Positions 37,026 to 48,000 of a stretch of DNA of 64,000 nt are shown piece after piece. The stretch is from DATFVA01 sp963832715 (lineage in GTDB: Bacteria > Bacteroidota > Ignavibacteria > Ignavibacteriales > Ignavibacteriaceae): NCBI GenBank assembly GCA_963832715.1, contig CAWHVB010000005.1, forward strand, positions 558,001 to 622,000, given 5' to 3'. Both the position numbers and the translations under genes were made by a program. A model generated the notes under the pieces. That model ran no database searches. It was not told where the DNA came from and worked only from the letters and a program-made list of their open reading frames with translations. How positions within the stretch are numbered: the stretch's first letter is position 1; each line of letters opens with the position of its first letter.

Positions 37026-37071
37026 AATGATTCTAAAATGCATTCAGGAAAAATCTGAAGATTAAAGATGC

Positions 37072-38031
37072 TTACCGATTTACTCCCTGATTCAAAAAAT
37101 CATTCAATACTTTGAAGAACTTCTCCTGTTCCTCTACATAAGGATTATGTCCGCTCTTTTCGAACATTACAAATTCAGCCCGGGGAGCATATAGTTTATA
37201 CTTTACTGCAAACCTTGGATCTGAGATTCTGTCATATCTTCCTGCCGTCACCAGGATCGGCATCTTTAATTTTGCTAGTTCTCTTCTGAAGTCGAGTTTC
37301 CCAATATCTCCTCCAATTATAAAGTCACCATCAACTCCAACGATCTGGTAATAAACATCACTATTCCAGCTTAAGGAATCTTTGCGCACATTTAATGCGT
37401 TTTCCGGATTGTACCAGTACAGCAGCCCCGAAGGTATCTTGTATATTTTTATATGTTCGGGTGAACTTGAAAGGTATCCTGCTTCCCGTACTTTCATCAA
37501 TTCATCCCACTTTTCGGGACACTGGGTCTTCATTACATAATTCGAATTATTATCATTTTCCTGCCACATTTCCCCATCATAGAAAGTGTCCACAAGAATT
37601 AGTTTATCAATGGATTCCGGATGCTGAATGGCATATGCCTGTGCCACCATTCCTCCATATGAATGACCTAGTACATTCCATTTTTTTAATCCGAGCGCTT
37701 TACGCAGTCCTTCCAGGTCATCAACGTCGCGCTGAAATGAATACTCCTCTTTACTTTTTGCTCTTGATGACTTTCCTCTTCCGAAGGCATCATAATAAAT
37801 AACCATATGGTTTTTGGCCAGCTGATCAAACCATGGTGTAAAATAGAGATGAGAATCCCCCGGTCCTCCGGCTATCAAAACGATCGGATCGCCTATACCT
37901 GCTGTCTGGTACCAGATCTCAGCCCCGTTTATTTTCGCGTAAGACCCGGAATCATCCTGCGATTGGGCAGGAATAGCGGATTGAAAAACAAAAAGTAAAA
38001 TCAGAGTAAATAATAACCTGACACCATTCAT
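37072..38031 (-). CDS. Secreted or periplasmic alpha/beta hydrolase (proline iminopeptidase-like)
   Basis: Alpha/beta-hydrolase of 319 residues with an N-terminal signal peptide. I start it at ATG 38031 (MNGVRLLFTLILLFV) because AAAGGA sits just upstream. A GTG at 38061 overlapping the upstream stop is the alternative. The oxyanion motif is IAGGPGDSH, the nucleophile Ser is in LGHSYGGMVAQA (Ser124), and the His is in KSGHNPY. The GGPG and FGRGKSS pattern is that of the proline iminopeptidase group (S33). Peptide or ester substrates are both possible. It follows the DUF2235 gene on the same strand. Confidence 0.75.
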   Translation of the reverse strand: MNGVRLLFTLILLFVFQSAIPAQSQDDSGSYAKINGAEIWYQTAGIGDPIVLIAGGPGDSHLYFTPWFDQLAKNHMVIYYDAFGRGKSSRAKSKEEYSFQRDVDDLEGLRKALGLKKWNVLGHSYGGMVAQAYAIQHPESIDKLILVDTFYDGEMWQENDNNSNYVMKTQCPEKWDELMKVREAGYLSSSPEHIKIYKIPSGLLYWYNPENALNVRKDSLSWNSDVYYQIVGVDGDFIIGGDIGKLDFRRELAKLKMPILVTAGRYDRISDPRFAVKYKLYAPRAEFVMFEKSGHNPYVEEQEKFFKVLNDFLNQGVNR

Positions 38032-38057
38032 ATTATAAATCCTTTTATTAATATCTG

Positions 38058-39116
38058 TCACTCAGCAGTAACAGGATATGACGGAAATTTATCCAGATAC
38101 TCCCTGAGATTTTCAGGATGATAGTTTTCATCTTTATTATATTTTTCAATAGTACTTTTATCTACAGTCTCATTCCCATTATCTTTTACCCCGATCTCAC
38201 GGTATAAGGGAGGGATGAGTTTATAAAATCCTTTCCACGATTCCTGCGGCACTTCAAAAGGATTTTCGTTTGTCTGTATCTTATCCAGATCGAGATTGCA
38301 GTCTTTCGCCCTCAGCAACAGCCAATTAAGTGGAATATCTGATAACCCGGTTTCAGGATAACCGCCGCCTATATTGGAATGAACCCCGCTGAACCAAACC
38401 TGTTCCATTATTTGTTTTCCTGATGTATCCTGTTGATGCCAGAGCGTTGGTTTGAAGTTTCTGCGTTTCTCATCAACTGCAAGAGCCTGGTAGGCAAAAT
38501 CAACTGTTGAACTTAAGTCAGTATCATGAAACTGATTCCCTAACACGGACAGACTGATTTTACTTAAAAAATTATTGATAAAAAGCGGATTTCCGAGAGA
38601 GCCTACTGTATCCCAGACCCCGATAAATTTAATGCGTACTTTATCGGCAACAGCAAATGTTTTTCTGAACAGAGTTGCTTCTTTTTCTCTTGGATGGGTT
38701 AAAGGCGACCGCGACTTGTAAAGCTTATAGGCCCGGTCTATCAAAGCAGCTTCATTTGTACTGAGAATACCTGAATTTCTGATAAGACCCGCGAGACTTC
38801 TGACTGTAAAAGCACCGCGGCTGAATCCGAAAAAATAGAGCTCGTCTCCCGGTTCATAATTCAGTATGAGGTACCTGTATGCCTGCAGAATATTATCTGA
38901 TATTCCTGAACCGGTTGCCCCGTCAAACCATCGCCTGAAAATTGATCCTGAAGTACCCACTCCCGGATTATAAAAAGTCAACTGGTTAATGCCGTCATCA
39001 GATATCGGCTTTACCGCCATAGCGATTCTGACAACATTCGTGTAGCAGGCAATACCATTTTCCATTTTATCCGGAGTATTCCAGGTCCCGTCGCAGCATA
39101 TGACAATTCTTTTCAT
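38058..39116 (-). CDS. DUF2235-domain alpha/beta hydrolase (Tle1-like phospholipase family)
   Basis: Cytosolic-looking protein of 352 residues without a signal peptide. The DUF2235 start IVICCDGTWNTPD and the nucleophile elbow GFSRGAFTVRSLAG (Ser99) are clear, with the Asp segment IGVWDTVGSLG and a later GVHSNIGGGY that supplies the His. Type VI effectors of the Tle1 family share this domain, but no type VI genes or immunity gene are seen here. Stand-alone members are common and uncharacterised. Its stop lies just before the hydrolase gene at 38031. Confidence 0.8.
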   Translation of the reverse strand: MKRIVICCDGTWNTPDKMENGIACYTNVVRIAMAVKPISDDGINQLTFYNPGVGTSGSIFRRWFDGATGSGISDNILQAYRYLILNYEPGDELYFFGFSRGAFTVRSLAGLIRNSGILSTNEAALIDRAYKLYKSRSPLTHPREKEATLFRKTFAVADKVRIKFIGVWDTVGSLGNPLFINNFLSKISLSVLGNQFHDTDLSSTVDFAYQALAVDEKRRNFKPTLWHQQDTSGKQIMEQVWFSGVHSNIGGGYPETGLSDIPLNWLLLRAKDCNLDLDKIQTNENPFEVPQESWKGFYKLIPPLYREIGVKDNGNETVDKSTIEKYNKDENYHPENLREYLDKFPSYPVTAE

Positions 39117-39237
39117 CTTGTACTCTTACAGTCTGACTTCTAATCTTGTAAATGTAATTCAGAAGTTCAAATCAAAAGACTGGTGAAATAATATTTTCTC
39201 CAGCCCGGAATAAATCTATTATAATTTTTCAATATAA

Positions 39238-40377
39238 TTACTTCATCAGGATCATCTTTTTTACAGATGAATGATTTCCTGACTGAAGTTTATATATATA
39301 CATGCCGCTCGGTAATCCCTTTCCATTGAATTCTGCGCTGTGGTTTCCGGCAGGTTCATATTTATCAACGAGGGTAATTACCTCCTGTCCAAGCATATTA
39401 TAAACTTTGAGTGTTTGTCGGCTTCCGATTGAAGTATGCCAGCTAATTTTTGTGGCCGGATTAAAGGGATTCGGATAGTTTTGATATAATTGAAAATCCG
39501 AAACTGATAAATTATCCTCGTTGGAAATTCCTGTTGGTAGTCTGCCTGCATTAATCCATTCAGTATAAATAACACAAGCTATCCTGTACGATGCTTTTTT
39601 GAACAAGCTTATAGTAAAATTTCCTGCTATCTCCCAGAATTTGTTGTAATAAGCGGTGCTGTTATGATTGCCTGCAAATGCCTGGGCTTCGGAATCGGCA
39701 TTCAATACCGAATCTACGTACCTGTAATTATCATAAATCATATTAAAAACGAAGTCGGGAAGATTCTCAATATACTGCAGACTGTCGCCGTCATAAATTA
39801 TCTCATCCTGAAAATCTTCAATCAGATTTGACTCATAACGCGAATGAACACCCGTTTGACCTGTGTTTTGTCCGTTATAATTTTTGGTTATGTGCAGGGG
39901 CATGTGGCTGTCGGCAATATAGTGGCCGAGATCAGCTGCTATCAGCATTGCTTTGTGCATATCATTTATTTCAAAGGCTGCTTCAAGCGAATCTGCGGTA
40001 TTTATTATTGCCCACGGAAGAATCCCTTTATCTATCACAAATGAATATCCATGAGCTGCCACCACCGAATCAAAATCCTGCGGAATTGTACCGCTCTCAA
40101 TAAATTCAGGGTAGCTGTCTATGTCAATAAAATGTTTTGGAGCTTCATTAGGATCCCACGACTTCCGGGAATCAGCATCTGATGCATGATCAGCCAGTGA
40201 ATCTGCCCAGGTATCGAAAAATTCCAATTGAGGCAGAGCCGAGAATATTGTGTTATAATTAATGATAAAATGACCCACATGTCCCCAGCCAAGAAACAGG
40301 AATGAGAAAATGGCTATAAAAGGAAGAAGCAGCTTTGTTTTAGGGGAAATTTTAGTTTTGTCTGTAATCCGTAACAT
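39238..40377 (-). CDS. S1/P1 nuclease / zinc-dependent phospholipase C-like protein with T9SS sorting domain
   Basis: Secreted metal-dependent phosphodiesterase-like protein of 379 residues. The mature N-terminal Trp ligand is in WGHVGHFIIN, and further zinc ligands lie in APKHFIDID, ADLGHYIADSHMPLH and GVHSRYESNLI. This set (W, H, D, H, D, H, H, D/E) is typical of the S1/P1 nuclease and PLC fold. Residues from about 300 form the T9SS domain (NYPNPFNPATKI, ending KKMILMK). The first 30 residues include a signal anchor. Whether it cuts nucleic acids or phospholipids is not clear. Confidence 0.82.
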   Translation of the reverse strand: MLRITDKTKISPKTKLLLPFIAIFSFLFLGWGHVGHFIINYNTIFSALPQLEFFDTWADSLADHASDADSRKSWDPNEAPKHFIDIDSYPEFIESGTIPQDFDSVVAAHGYSFVIDKGILPWAIINTADSLEAAFEINDMHKAMLIAADLGHYIADSHMPLHITKNYNGQNTGQTGVHSRYESNLIEDFQDEIIYDGDSLQYIENLPDFVFNMIYDNYRYVDSVLNADSEAQAFAGNHNSTAYYNKFWEIAGNFTISLFKKASYRIACVIYTEWINAGRLPTGISNEDNLSVSDFQLYQNYPNPFNPATKISWHTSIGSRQTLKVYNMLGQEVITLVDKYEPAGNHSAEFNGKGLPSGMYIYKLQSGNHSSVKKMILMK

Positions 40378-40563
40378 CAGAATTCCTTATTTGTGTGAGA
40401 ACCTTAATGCCAAACATAATAACCACTGATGACTTACTCAATAATAAAATTGTCTGAGGGTAACATCACACAAGTAAAAGAGATAGAATCGTGTGATAGT
40501 ATCGTAACGGCATTTTATAAAATTTCTCACCGTATTTAATAATTAAAATAACAGGAGAATTTT

Positions 40564-41580
40564 ATGTAATACACCAGTTTTCGTTCGATTGCAGTTTTCG
40601 TATTGGTTTTAGCCTTTGCAGGGTGTAAGAAGAATATGGACGTTCCAACAGCTGCAGATTCGGATGGAATTACATCCCTTGACAGACCGGGTAATGCGAA
40701 TGTTTTCGCTGTTGTAACTGAGTCAAATTCCGATGCAGGAAATGAGGTAGTGGTATATTCAAGAGGTCATAATGGAATGCTGTCTCTGATGGGCTCGTAT
40801 TCTACGGACGGGACACGCACAGGAGCTGGATTGGGTTCCCAGGGTGCAGTTGCTCTCAACGGAGGGTACATATATGCTGTTAATGCCGGCAGCAACGATA
40901 TATCTGTTTTAACAACGGGCGGTGCGCTTGTAGATCAGGAAGCTTCAGGCGGAGAAATGCCTATAAGTCTGACCATTCATCACAACCTTCTTTATGTTCT
41001 TAATGCAGGAGGCGATGGAAACATTACAGGTTTTCGAATTAATGAAGACGGCACTATCATAATGATTTCCGGATCTTCCAGACCTCTGAGCGGTTCGGGA
41101 GTAGGGCCTGCCCAGGTTGAGTTTAGTCCCGATGGAAGAATGCTTGTAGTTACTGAAAAAGGCACAAATATGATTGATACGTACTCAATTGAACCGGGAG
41201 GTACAGCTTCAGGGCCTAATGTTCAGCCTTCCGTTGGAAATACCCCATTCGGATTTGAGTTTGATAACAAAGGACACTTAATTGTTTCAGATGCATTCGG
41301 AGGAGGTATGGGAGCCGGTGCAATGTCCTCATACAATGTAAGCAGAAATGGAATAAGCCTTATTACAGGTCCTGTGGTAAACCAGCAGACAGCACCTTGC
41401 TGGGTCGTTGTAACAAATGACGGCAGATATAGTTATACAACAAACTGCAGAGCAGCGAAAGCATAAGCGTAAGAAACCCATAGATGAAAAACCTCAATCT
41501 GATTTCAACAGGCACACACCCTGGTCTTAATATGAGAAATGATTTATAAATTTTGCGGAAAATAGAATTATTGATCAAGT
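40564..41580 (+). pseudogene. Decayed lactonase-like beta-propeller lipoprotein
   Basis: Remnant of a YVTN/6-phosphogluconolactonase-like propeller. AGGAGAA precedes ATG 40564, but codon 2 is TAA. The same frame continues with a lipoprotein signal (FVLVLAFAGC) and repeated blades (GGYIYAVNAGSNDISVL, NLLYVLNAGGDGNITGF, VEFSPDGRMLVVTEKG). It stops at 41466 after SYTTN. Pieces of the expected next blade are readable in other frames: SSESISV (41451 on) and KNLNLISTG (41486 on). So there is one start-proximal stop, at least two shifts and a missing C-terminus. A TTG start at 40603 could give a truncated product, but without the lipid signal start. Confidence 0.75.
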
Positions 41581-41591
41581 GACACTTATTT

Positions 41592-42743
41592 CTATTCGAT
41601 ATAAATACGCGGTACTCTTGTATTTATATTGGTGAGAATTTCGTAAGGGATGGTGCCTGCCCATTCTGCAAGTTCTTCTGCAGTGATATTATTTTTACCA
41701 TCGGTGCCTAGTAAAATAACCTCATCACCGTGATACGCAGTGCCCTGTTCTAAATTTACAACAACCTGGTCCATTGATATCGTCCCGATGACAGGATACC
41801 TGTTTCCCCTGATCAGTACCATCGCTTTGCTACTCATACTTCTAAAGTATCCATCTCCATAACCTACCGGAACGGTAACTGCTCTTACATTATGATCTGT
41901 CTTCCACTTCATTCCGTAACCTACAGGGTGGCCGGGAGTTATAACTTTGAAATAAACTACGAGCGATTTCCATGTCAACGCGGGATTTACCTGTATAGTC
42001 TTTTCTGTACTTTGAGAAGGATATACCCCGTAAAGCAGGATTCCGGGTCTTACCATGTCGAGATTTGCCCCGGGAAACTGAAGTACCGCACCGGAATTAG
42101 AAATGTGCCTTATAGGAGTTTCCAATGAATGCTTATCAAAATAAGATAAAACTTCCATAAAGCGTTCAAACTGCAGTTTCGTGTAAGTCAAATCTGAAGA
42201 ATCAGAACTGGCAAAATGAGAATAAATGCCTTCAACAAAAATATTTCTGAAATTGTATGACTCAGTTATAAATTTTTCGGCATTGAAATAATGAACCCCT
42301 GTACGTTCCATTCCGGTATCAATAATCAAATGTACCCGTGCCTTAACCTTTAACTGATTAGCAGCATCGTCAATCTGCCTGAGTTTATCAATAGATGAAG
42401 CTGTTATTGTAAGATCATTTTTAAGGAACAGCGGTATCTGATTTTCCCATATTCCGCCTAAAACAAGGATAGGAATTTTAATACCGTACTCCCTCAATAA
42501 AATGCCTTCCTCAACTACGGCAACCCCAAGATAGTCCGCATTCATTTCCTGATATACTTCTGCAAGTTTGATTAGTCCATGCCCGTAGGCATTTGCCTTA
42601 AGTATAGGCATTATTTTAACTTCGCCTATGTGGTTTTTGATCTGGCGATAGTTTCCCCTTATCGAATTTAAATCAATTTCTACTCGAGTCGGCCGTACTA
42701 TTTCATCTACACTTATTGTGGGGTGATTATTGAGATTGTTCAT
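41592..42743 (-). CDS. alr: Alanine racemase
   Basis: PLP enzyme of 383 residues that makes D-alanine for peptidoglycan. The PLP lysine is Lys49 in PILKANAYGHG. The second catalytic base is the Tyr in PVGYGMKWK. Other conserved stretches are TGMERTGV, HISNSGA, MVRPGILLYGVYP, VGYGDGYFR and ISMDQVVV. The N-terminus starts with TRVEIDLNSIRGNYRQI after a short leader. It lies convergent to the decayed lactonase gene and downstream of the aminopeptidase gene on the same strand. Confidence 0.95.
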   Translation of the reverse strand: MNNLNNHPTISVDEIVRPTRVEIDLNSIRGNYRQIKNHIGEVKIMPILKANAYGHGLIKLAEVYQEMNADYLGVAVVEEGILLREYGIKIPILVLGGIWENQIPLFLKNDLTITASSIDKLRQIDDAANQLKVKARVHLIIDTGMERTGVHYFNAEKFITESYNFRNIFVEGIYSHFASSDSSDLTYTKLQFERFMEVLSYFDKHSLETPIRHISNSGAVLQFPGANLDMVRPGILLYGVYPSQSTEKTIQVNPALTWKSLVVYFKVITPGHPVGYGMKWKTDHNVRAVTVPVGYGDGYFRSMSSKAMVLIRGNRYPVIGTISMDQVVVNLEQGTAYHGDEVILLGTDGKNNITAEELAEWAGTIPYEILTNINTRVPRIYIE

Positions 42744-42842
42744 ACTAAAATTGGTTAAGCTTTAATTATTAATGAGTAAATCTAAATAGGAAATCTATAG
42801 AATTATTTCCGGCGCTCCAATATTTTTATATGTATACAATGT

Positions 42843-44862
42843 TCACTTCAAGATAATCATTTTTTTACTGATAACGTACGCGCCGGTTTTTAGCTGGTAA
42901 AAATATACTCCGCTTGGCAAGATCCATACCGTCAGTATTATTTGCAGGGAATTCAATTTCATAGCTGCCGGCAGGCCTGAACTCATTAACCAGAACTGCA
43001 ACTTCTTTTCCGAGGATATTAAAAACCTTTAGTGTCTGCCAGCCGCTTTCTGATGTCTGCCATCTGATCTTTGTTGAGGGATTAAAAGGGTTTGGATAAT
43101 TCTGGTCTAACCTGAATTTTCCGGGTACCGCATCTCCTTTTTTATCCGATATTGAAGTAGTGGTGCCGGTTTTAAGTACGATATTGTTATCAGGATCAAA
43201 AACAATATTTTCAGGCTTCTTCGAAAATACAAAGTAGTATTACTGGTTGTTTATATCATTCATTACTGAGATCAGAGAATCACTGCCGTCTGAAAAATTT
43301 ATCTGCAATTCTACCGGCATTTTAAAAAATCCTGCATTAGTCTGTACCTGGTTAAGCGTGAAATGAACATTCCAGCTGGTATCGCTTTCTAATATTTCGT
43401 ATACATTTTGATATTTAGGCTGATTTGGACCATATATCCATTCGTTGAAGAACCAGGAATAATCATCTCCTGTTACTTCATTGACTTTATTGACGAAATC
43501 AGATGTAGCTGCATTCTTATATTTAAGATCAGGATCGGATGCATAGGAGTGTAGTACCTCAAAAAAGAGAGAATCCCCAATCACATATCTCAGCATATGA
43601 AGCACACATGACCCTTTCAGATACACAATCGCATAATTGTAAAGAGTATCCGTTCCCGGAGTTGTATTTGCCCACGATGAGTCGTAGACAGGCCAGCCGG
43701 GATTGCTTGCCAGATAATTTGAAGCCTGACTATTAATTTCCTGTTTGTACCTGCTGTAATCCTGTGTATGCTCATACCATAATGCTTCGCAGTATGTGGC
43801 AAACCCCTCATTCAGCCAGACATCCGACCAGGTAGCAGGGGAGATGAGATCTCCGAACCATTGGTGAGCGAATTCATGTGCGACAGTAATTTCATCCCAG
43901 CAGTCGTCACAGAGACTTATAAGCGTTTGATTTTCCATGCCTCCCCAGGGAAAATATTGGTTTAAGGTGGCAAAACCATTTTTTTCAAACGGGTAAGCTC
44001 CAAAGAGTCCTGAATAATACGACATCATTGGAATTATTTTAGCTTCAACGTTTGCCAGCTTAGTAGTATTCTCCCCTTCATTCCAGTAAAATCTCACAGG
44101 GATTGTATCATTTGAATATGCCGGGTCATACCATTTTACTATATCAAGATTATAATCAACCTTTCCCGATATTACCATAAGGTAGGTTGCAATAGGATCC
44201 CTGCTTACCCAGTGATAATATATTGTATCCGCAGTTAGAATTGAGTCCTCAAGACTGCCGTTAGATCCCAGTTTTACGGATGAAGGGACTTTCGCTTTCA
44301 GATCAAGCGTTGCTTTATCCGAAGGATGGTCTACACAGGGGAACCATTTACGTGCTCCTTCAGGCGGAGTGCAAGTGAAAACAAATCCATATACAATATA
44401 AATTGCGAGGTCATTCAACTCAAGATGGTGATAATAAATTTTAACATTAACCGTATCTCCTGGCAAATAAGTTTGATCCAGTTGTATTTGAAGCATATCT
44501 GCCTGGTGAGTAAATGAGATACCGGCCAATCTTACAGAATCTATTGCCAGTGAAGTATTAACTGCATTCAAATGAATGGAGTTTAATGCTGTATCAACAA
44601 GGAAAGTTACGGTTTCTGCAGCATAATAAGTTTTGGGGTAAGGACTTAAAAAGTTATTATACAAATCCATATTTAGTTTATAATTAAGGATATCGAAAGG
44701 ATTATGCGGAGTAATAAGATGGTCTACCGAAACTGTACTGCTATTAATCCTGCTCTCCACACATTTGAGACCAGCATCTGTAGTCTGAGAATAATTTATC
44801 ACCGGTAAAATAAAAACTATCAGAAAGGCAGTTAAAGACAACCTGTATTTCCAATCAAACAT
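42843..44862 (-). CDS. M1-family aminopeptidase with T9SS sorting domain (in-frame stop at 43240, shift near 42925)
   Basis: Secreted zinc aminopeptidase, about 672 residues when read through. After the signal peptide comes the M1 N-terminal beta domain, the exopeptidase motif GGMENQTL and the zinc site HEFAHQWFGD with the downstream Glu in WLNEGFATYCEA. The frame has TAA at 43240-43242 after MNDINNQ, yet the same frame continues with YYFVFSKKPENIVFDPDNN and NYPNPFNPSTKI. Near 42925, one extra base must be dropped to reach LPSGVYFYQLKTGAY and KKMIILK, the true T9SS end, with stop at 42843. Without these the protein would lose its export signal. Confidence 0.85.
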
Positions 44863-44950
44863 AGTTCCCTCGCTTTATTTAATTCAAACATAAGAAGGTG
44901 AGAGGAACTGTGCAAATTGAGAGTAGAGCTGGCAGGTCAGACATTGAAGT

Positions 44951-44983
44951 AATTAAAAATGAGACGGGTGAATTGCCCGTCTC
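44951..44983 (-). terminator. Terminator after the large T9SS gene
   Basis: Perfect 8-bp stem GAGACGGG / CCCGTCTC (44961-44968 and 44976-44983), 7-nt loop. On the minus strand ATTTTTAATT follows. It lies 32 bp after the stop at 45015. Confidence 0.8.
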
Positions 44984-45014
44984 CTTAATCGGATATAACT
45001 TTATCGGACCAGCC

Positions 45015-48000
45015 TCATTTTACCAGCAGCATCTTACGTGCCTGTGAATAATTTTTTGTTGTCAATTTATATATGTACACGCCGCTTGCCAGTGCGCTTG
45101 CATTAAAGCTTACTTCATACCTGCCTGGATTTCTCATTTCGTTACTCACCAGGGATTTAACTTTTCTGCCAAGGATATCATAAACTACCAGTTCAACATT
45201 TGTTCTCTCCGGAATATCAAATCTGATTGTTGTAGTTGGGTTAAAAGGATTTGGATAATTATTGTATAGCGAATATTCTGTTGGAATAATCTGTTTTCCC
45301 TTGTTTTCACTTTCAAATTTGTCGTTCATAATTTTATTTAGCTTGTTCAACAGATCATCCTCACTATTAACTTTATACTTTCCTGGTAATCCCTTCTGCA
45401 GCCCGCCGCCTTGATTATATGAGATTACTGCGGTAGTAAATGCATCGATCTCAGCATATAACCCCTCTTCAGTACCTGAATTTTGTTCTGCAATCTCATC
45501 AAAAGTATTTATTGCAGGGATATATTCTGAATTTCCTACATTACAAAGGATACTCAGTTGAGATGCGACCAGTTTGACTGCGCTGTCTGCAATTTCAAGA
45601 AGTTTTGACTGAAGAAGAGATTTTAATCCGGAGAAGTTTGTCCCTGTTGAATCGGTAACTTTCTTTAAGGAATAAAGCTGAGTATAAGCTTTAACAGCTC
45701 GTTGTTCGGAGGGATAATTATTTATTAATTCAGTGTAAAGAGGTTCGGCAGCCGAAAGGTTCCCATCGTTATAATAGCTGTCTGCTGCCATCAACTGCAT
45801 CTCAAGGTTGTCTTTCTGATCATTTTCTTCTGCAACAGGGTAAAGTGTATCTATTGCAGTCCTATCATTTGCATAGACAATATAGCCGCAATTAATCGGG
45901 GTTTCTATAAGGGGACAGGAATCAAAGTAAGGGTCAAAATCAACATTTAATGTGCCGAAACGCCGGGAAAGACTATAATTAGGATTATAGCCCCAACCCT
46001 GGTTTTCTATATTGAGCGTTCCCTCATTTATCCGGTATCCACCCATCAGGTTTTGAACGCTGTAATTAGGGCTGGGATCTCTGTCATCGGAGATATCATT
46101 ACACTGGGTATTCATTAGAATATTTGAGTAGGACAAATAAATCTCAGAGCCGTCATTATCTACTCCAATCTGATTTGCAAGGCCGTTTTCATAGATTGTG
46201 TTATATCCACGTAAAGGGTAATAGAGCGGAGGGTTATTACAGGGATGCTGTACAAGATAACCTCTCAAATCCGGAACAGATCCGGTTCCCACATATATTC
46301 CGTGTTTAGCATTATCTGTGATATTATTTCCGCCAATGTTTGGAGAGGAGTTCGCCAGGTAGATTCCATTTTGATGCCCTGATATCTGATTCTGTCTTAT
46401 GTAGCCTGAAGAGCTTGTAAAAAGCACTCCCAGTCCTGTGTAACTAGAATTACTCATAGTGTTTGACACAATCTGGGCATTTGTAACAAGGTTTAATTTC
46501 ACATCATAGGCGTTTTCTGTGAAAGTATTGTGAAGAACGATAAGGTCATTATTCCCGATTGCCCAAATACCAGTACCAATGCCATTAAAAGAGGAATATT
46601 TAATTTTTGGTGAAGCTGTAAGACTGCCAAGCAACAGCACACCCGAATTCGACTGGCCGTCAAAAGAACAATGATTTATATTTATACTTCCTGCTCCTCC
46701 GTATACTTTTATTCCATTTCTTCCGTCTACAAAATTACAGTAACTGGTTGTAAGTCCCCCTAACCTATTAACAGTTACAATGTTGGTATCAACCATTGCT
46801 GTTATCGTAAGCGGATGCGTCTGAGTCCCAATCAGCGATCCTTGTCCCATTACAATAATAGTTTTGCCTGAGGCAAAAGTGATATTGCCATCTGCTGAAG
46901 ATGAGGACTGTATCTTTGCATTTCCCTTGAGGTAGATATTACCGTAGCAGGTATAATTTCCATTGATAGTTAATGTTACACCGTTTTCAATAGACATATC
47001 ATCGTGAAGAATTGTATTATTGGCAACTGTTTCATCATATTCCAACTTACCTCCGTACTTGACAACGGGAGCTACCTCATAGAGATATCCTTCTCCTGCA
47101 GGAAATTCCTGATTTATTGACAGAGATTCTGTAAAAGTGGTATCAAAATTATATTGGGGCTCGACATTCCGGAACCTGTAATTGTTATAGCCAGTACATT
47201 CTGCCGGAGGGAATACTGTTATCCCTGCACTCCTTTCCATCGACGTTATTACATTAGTGAGGAGAAAGTAATTATTATCACTTTCTTTTTTAAAAAATCC
47301 GGCGTGGAAATTCACTGGCGTCGGAATATATTCACCTGTTACCACACTTAAATGCAAATATCTACTGCTTACTGCTTCATTTGTCAATACTTCCTCCAAA
47401 CGATTGTCCGTTAAGTATGGATACAGTCTGAGATATCCCTGATCAGTTAAATCGTCAGAATCGTAATTTAGAGACATTAAGGTTTTCCCTAGCTTTCCTT
47501 TCAGGCGCGAAGAGAGGGACTGAACAGTATACCATATATCTCTTTTTTTTGAATATCCATTCTCGGCAAAATCAACAAGTCCTAATGATGCGGTTTCGCA
47601 CTCTAAACAATAAGAATAATACTCTTCGTAATAAATTCCCTGACAACCGTGAGCCAAAGAAAGCATCGTCTCCACCTTAACCTCAGATGGAGTTGGCAAC
47701 ATCCAGTTTACCCATTCTTGGTTAGCATAATCATATGCCCCAAACGTCTGAGCTGAAAAAAAGAAGCCGGGTTGTTGTAAAGAGGCCGATTCTAAATTAG
47801 CCCTTAGGTGGTACAAAGAAAAATCTCTCGATACCGGTACAGGAGGATTTACTGTATTGTCCATTCCAAACGGGGCGTACCAGAAAAATAGCTTCTTCGG
47901 TTGTGCCAGGGCAACATACTGAGGAAAAGTAGGATCGTCATCCCTTTTGCCATTCCATTCCGGGAAAAAGTGGGTCAGCAGATCAGCATTAATATTCAGA

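Noticed and set aside
38058..39116. Type VI secretion effector with immunity gene
   Set aside because: There are no VgrG, Hcp, PAAR or immunity-like genes nearby. The domain alone does not prove an effector.
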